In this document: one piece after another, positions 13,101-15,399 of the stretch
How positions within the stretch are numbered: the first letter of the stretch is position 1
Layout of the letters: the number at the start of each line of letters is the position of its first letter
NCBI GenBank assembly: GCA_016765235.1
Contig: JAESQH010000045.1
Location: 1 to 15,399, forward strand
Direction of reading: 5' to 3'
From: Paracoccaceae bacterium
Lineage (GTDB): Bacteria; Pseudomonadota; Alphaproteobacteria; Rhodobacterales; Rhodobacteraceae
DNA: 15,399 nucleotides
Program-made: the position numbers and the translations under genes
Notes under the pieces: model-generated
Told to the model about the DNA's origin: nothing
Database searches by the model: none
What the model saw: the letters and a program-made list of their open reading frames with translations, nothing else

Positions 13101-13462
13101 GCTGGGCAGGCGTGGTTTGTGGACGACATGAACCTGATCACAACCTGAAGCTCGCAACGCCAGTTCTAGTGTATCTGTAACATCACCTGCTTTCATGTTG
13201 GTACACAGCTTCCAGGCAATGATATAACGGTTGTAATCATCCGAGATAGTGGACAAGTAAAACCGGCCCCAACCCGCTGCCCGACAGGTCATTGCAGCGC
13301 AATGTCCCGAAAGGGGATGACCTTCAGGTAGGTATCGGCCATACCAGCGGTAGAACGGGGTTCGGGGAATGCCCAACCTGTCCAATGTTTGCTTTGCCAG
13401 AAGGTAGGAACTTTCCACCAGATTGATGATCTCAAGATTTTCTGATGCGGCCCTCTCATCGA
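13101..13462 (-). pseudogene. Fragment of a second IS3-family transposase (orfB-type), scrambled
   Basis: The minus strand reads 'LEIINLVESSYLLAKQTLDRLGIPRTPFYRWYGRYL', the helix-turn-helix start of an IS3-family OrfB, then jumps to the catalytic-domain segment 'GWGRFYLSTISDDYNRYIIAWKLC' and on to 'SGCDQVHVVHKPRLPS'. Between the two parts another frame gives TYLKVI followed by about 40 inserted bases, so a deletion and a small insertion have occurred. The catalytic aspartates of TDFTYLK and SDNGS are missing, and sequence after HKPRL is not transposase. A continuous 133-codon frame across this region is therefore only an accident of the deletions. Confidence 0.75.
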
Positions 13463-13653
13463 TGCAAGCATCACCTGCCGGGTAACAGATGCCAGCCTTT
13501 AATATGGGGTTTCTTATTGGGCCTGGTGGGAAATGCCTGCCAGCCTGCTTTCGCCAGATTAATTGATGCGAAATAGTTCCAATTTACTTTTGATATTGGG
13601 GCGTATTCGATAGCATAAGTATATATGATTATCTCCATTGTTCATGCTCATTC

Positions 13654-13687
13654 AAACGCCGCGCTGACTGCAATCAGGGCGGTGTTT
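13654..13687 (+). terminator. Imperfect terminator-like hairpin
   Basis: AAACGCCGCGCTGA and TCAGGGCGGTGTTT pair over 14 positions with one mismatch and one G.T around a 6-nt loop. The right arm ends GTGTTT followed by CTATTT, a poor T tract. The pattern resembles alphaproteobacterial terminators (AAACGCCGCGC...GCGCGGCGTTT), but the gene it served is gone. Confidence 0.4.
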
Positions 13688-13740
13688 CTATTTGAATAGC
13701 GGTTAAATTTATTTGTGCTTGCTGAAAGATTGTTCAGTTT

Positions 13741-13802
13741 AAGGTGGGACAATTGCCCTGGAAAACCTAGTAACAATACGGGAAAGTAGAATGTCCCACT
13801 TT
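13741..13802. repeat. Inverted repeats GGTGGGACA / TGTCCCACTT (insertion-element end relic)
   Basis: AAGGTGGGACA (13741-13751) and TGTCCCACTTT (13792-13802) are inverted repeats with one G.T, 40 nt apart. The size fits a solo pair of insertion-sequence ends or a very short MITE-like relic, just outside the second tRNA-like copy. No transposase reading lies between the arms. Confidence 0.4.
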
Positions 13803-13835
13803 TGTCTAACATGTTGATGTATGGCGGTTTCTGTA

Positions 13836-13862
13836 TTCCGCCCCCGGGGCACCATTTATTTC
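13836..13862 (+). other. Second, decayed copy of the tRNA 3' end and flank (old attachment site)
   Basis: TTCCGCCCCCGGGGCACCA followed by TTTATTTC repeats the end of the tRNA-Phe fragment and its flank at 6188-6213 (TCCGCCCCCGGGCACCA, then CTTATTTC) with one inserted G and one base change within the shared 25-26 nt. The sequence before it no longer matches a tRNA. It lies in the same orientation. It is best read as the right end of an older element at the same tRNA gene. Confidence 0.6.
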
Positions 13863-14071
13863 TTTATTTCTGTTAATTAGCGTTCAAGCAGCCATGCGCA
13901 ATCGTTGTCTGGAGGCCGGTCGTAAATGGGTTATTCCGCCGTTGTGTTTGGAATTAAGTACTGCCGCCAAAAATGTTGTGGGAATATTGGATGGCAACAG
14001 CTTATATTTTGGTGAATCCACTCTACAGGCATCGCGATTACCGAAAAACGTATTCCCTAGCTCCAAGGATG
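13863..14071. other. Spacer between the old attachment site and the core methyltransferase gene
   Basis: About 210 nt without a supported gene. Short frames on both strands (13884-14144 minus, 13894-14085 plus) overlap each other and the methyltransferase 3' end and have no ribosome-binding site. No terminator with a T run was found after the methyltransferase stop. Confidence 0.45.
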
Positions 14072-15295
14072 TTAATTTTTGGTAAAGAGCGCTACCAACT
14101 CGACATGGGCGGACCAGCGGAACTGATCGATGACTTGCACCCAATCAATGGTGTATCCCGCGTTAACCAAAATCTTGGCATCTCTGGCGAACGTAACGGG
14201 ATTACACGAAACGAATACAATTCGGGCGAGGTTGGCCTCGGCCAGCGCCTCGCACTGCGCTTTTGCCCCAGCGCGGGGCGGGTCTAGGACCACTGCGTCG
14301 ATTTTCTTTAAGTCTTCCTTAAGCATCGGGTTGCGAAACAGGTCACGCTTGTGCGTTTCCAGTGTTTTCAACCCGTCCGCGTTGCGCCACGCCGCGTCGA
14401 GTGAATCCAGCAACGGTGCTTCGCCTTCAACCGCCAAAACCTGCGCCTGTTTGGCAAGCGGCAGTGAAAACGTTCCACATCCGGCGAACAGGTCAACGAT
14501 GCGTTTTGCGTCACCCACGGCTTCCAGAACCGTCTTTGTTATCGCAATCTGTCCGGATTGTGTGGCTTGCAGAAACGCGCTGACCGGTGGTGATACGGTG
14601 ATACCGTCAAATGTCTGAACAGGCGCGGCGCGCATCGCGACCACTTCACCGTTCCAGCTTAGGCGCGAGAGTTTGAATTGTTCGACCAATGCACCCAACT
14701 CAACCATCATCGGGCCGCCAGCTTCTTTGGCATCTAGAACGCTAACATCAGAACCCGCAGCCGATTGAGTGACGGAAATGGAAATTCCAGCCTTGCGGGA
14801 TGCACCAATCTTGGTCAACGCCTCCAACGCGGGCATTGTGGCCATAAGGTCAGGGTGCAGTAGTTTGCACGACGGGATATCCACCACCGTATCCGAAGCT
14901 CGGCCGTGGAATCCGATCAGCACGCCCTTTTTAGTGCGCTGCGCGGCAAACGTTGCCCGTCTGCGCGATTGTGCTGGCGAGGTAATTATCGGGCGGAATT
15001 CGGACTTCAGGTCATGTGCTGCAAGTGCATTGCGCACTACATTGGTTTTCCAATCCGCTAGAAACGTGTCCGAAGCATGTTGCATCGAACACCCTCCACA
15101 CGTTTTGAAATGCGGGCAGGGTGCTTTGACGCGATCACTGGACGGTTCAACGATCCGCGGTTTAGGGATGCGGTTGCCGTCGATCTCGCCTTCGACCAGC
15201 TCGCCCGTTAAAGCGAACGGGATGTAAATCGGGCCATTTGGCCCGTCCGTAATGCCATCGCCTTGAATACTTAGGTGTTTTATTTTGTAAGGCAT
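14072..15295 (-). CDS. Class I RNA (uracil-C5) methyltransferase, RlmD/TrmA family
   Basis: 407-aa SAM-dependent enzyme that methylates C5 of a uridine in rRNA or tRNA. It has an N-terminal TRAM-like RNA-binding domain (1-55); four Fe-S cluster cysteines, Cys60, Cys66, Cys69 (CPHFKTCGGC) and Cys143 (IPSCKLLHP); the family motif F-x-Q (241-243), followed here by AT instead of the usual VN; the SAM-binding DLFAGCGTFSLPLA (268-281); DPPRAG (338-343); the catalytic nucleophile Cys364 (VSCNPVTFARD); and the base Glu399 (HVEL). The Fe-S motif favours RlmD (RumA)-like over TrmA. The length is normal for alphaproteobacterial members and the gene looks intact. AAGAG lies 6 nt before the ATG. It is probably core chromosome next to the integration site. 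Confidence 0.92.
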   Translation of the reverse strand: MPYKIKHLSIQGDGITDGPNGPIYIPFALTGELVEGEIDGNRIPKPRIVEPSSDRVKAPCPHFKTCGGCSMQHASDTFLADWKTNVVRNALAAHDLKSEFRPIITSPAQSRRRATFAAQRTKKGVLIGFHGRASDTVVDIPSCKLLHPDLMATMPALEALTKIGASRKAGISISVTQSAAGSDVSVLDAKEAGGPMMVELGALVEQFKLSRLSWNGEVVAMRAAPVQTFDGITVSPPVSAFLQATQSGQIAITKTVLEAVGDAKRIVDLFAGCGTFSLPLAKQAQVLAVEGEAPLLDSLDAAWRNADGLKTLETHKRDLFRNPMLKEDLKKIDAVVLDPPRAGAKAQCEALAEANLARIVFVSCNPVTFARDAKILVNAGYTIDWVQVIDQFRWSAHVELVALFTKN

Positions 15296-15330
15296 TGTTA
15301 ACTCTTATGACTCAATTCTTAATTGATGTT

Positions 15331-15344
15331 CGCCGTGAACGGCG
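15331..15344. repeat. Intergenic palindrome CGCCGT-GA-ACGGCG
   Basis: Perfect 6-bp arms with a 2-nt centre lie in the gap upstream of the methyltransferase gene. There is no T run on either side, so it is not a standard terminator. It may be mRNA structure or an operator; little more can be said. Confidence 0.3.
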
Positions 15345-15352
15345 GCGACGCG

Positions 15353-15399
15353 TCAGATTATACCGTCAGCGATCAACTTGCGCGCAATATCTCGGAACG
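15353..15399 (-). CDS. Possible 3' end of a gene running off the window
   Basis: On the minus strand the window edge reads FRDIARKLIADGII and a TGA stop at 15353-15355. The reading is plausible protein, and the position, 57 nt before the methyltransferase start in the same direction, would fit an upstream operon gene. Only 14 codons are visible, so coding is not certain and no product can be named. Confidence 0.35.
   Translation of the reverse strand, partial: FRDIARKLIADGII

Larger units (their letters stand above)
13463..13835. other. Region without genes, with hairpins and inverted repeats
   Basis: No coding frame is supported between the transposase fragment and the second tRNA-like copy. 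The stretch contains an imperfect 14-bp hairpin (13654-13687) and a pair of inverted repeats (13741-13751 / 13792-13802), listed separately. Confidence 0.5.

Noticed and set aside
13017..13418. 133-aa apparent gene
   Set aside because: It is two separated pieces of an IS3-family transposase joined by deletion, with a non-homologous end; annotated as a pseudogene.
13884..14287. Short frames on both strands between the old attachment site and the methyltransferase
   Set aside because: They overlap each other and the methyltransferase 3' end, lack ribosome-binding sites and show no protein-like pattern.

Overview
The window looks like DNA from an alphaproteobacterium, most likely a marine Rhodobacterales/Roseobacter-type organism. 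This rests on the style of the tRNA-Phe remnant, the mobile-element gene set and the RNA methyltransferase, and is an inference from protein style, not a database match. The first 13 bases are all G, which looks like a sequencing or contig-end artefact, so the left element is probably cut by the end of the assembly.

Left part (1-6205): the right-hand end of an integrated element. Two small genes for a membrane protein and an exported protein come first. A leftward-reading, tightly overlapping operon follows, in transcription order: AlpA/excisionase-like protein, winged-helix-like protein, 98-aa element protein, helix-turn-helix protein resembling a replication initiator or regulator, 94-aa protein, and a zinc-ribbon protein. 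Then, also on the minus strand, comes a P4-type tyrosine integrase with a translationally overlapping partner of unknown function. The element ends at a 50-nt copy of the 3' half of a tRNA-Phe(GAA) gene at 6156-6205, the expected attachment site. The intact tRNA should lie off-window to the left.

Middle part (6206-13862): a decayed accessory region. It starts with a deleted IS3-family element. The cargo follows: a sulfotransferase gene coupled to an exported FG-GAP/ASPIC-UnbV (CRTAC1-like) protein, a divergent Ser/Tyr/Asp-rich outer-membrane barrel protein, and a DUF318/ArsP-type permease whose promoter carries a TetR-type palindrome. A second scrambled IS3-family transposase fragment and an inverted-repeat relic follow. 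At 13836-13862 there is a second, decayed copy of the tRNA 3' end and its flank. The simplest reading is two elements stacked in tandem at one tRNA-Phe gene: an older one that lost its integrase, and a younger one to its left.

Right part (14072-15399): probable core chromosome, with a TRAM-domain, Fe-S class I RNA (uracil-C5) methyltransferase gene and the possible 3' end of another minus-strand gene.

The most interesting unexplained material is the integrase-coupled 327-aa protein, the structured leader of the AlpA-like gene, the GGATTTTCC repeats inside the initiator-like gene with an inverted copy upstream of the operon, and the sulfotransferase/CRTAC1/barrel/permease cluster.
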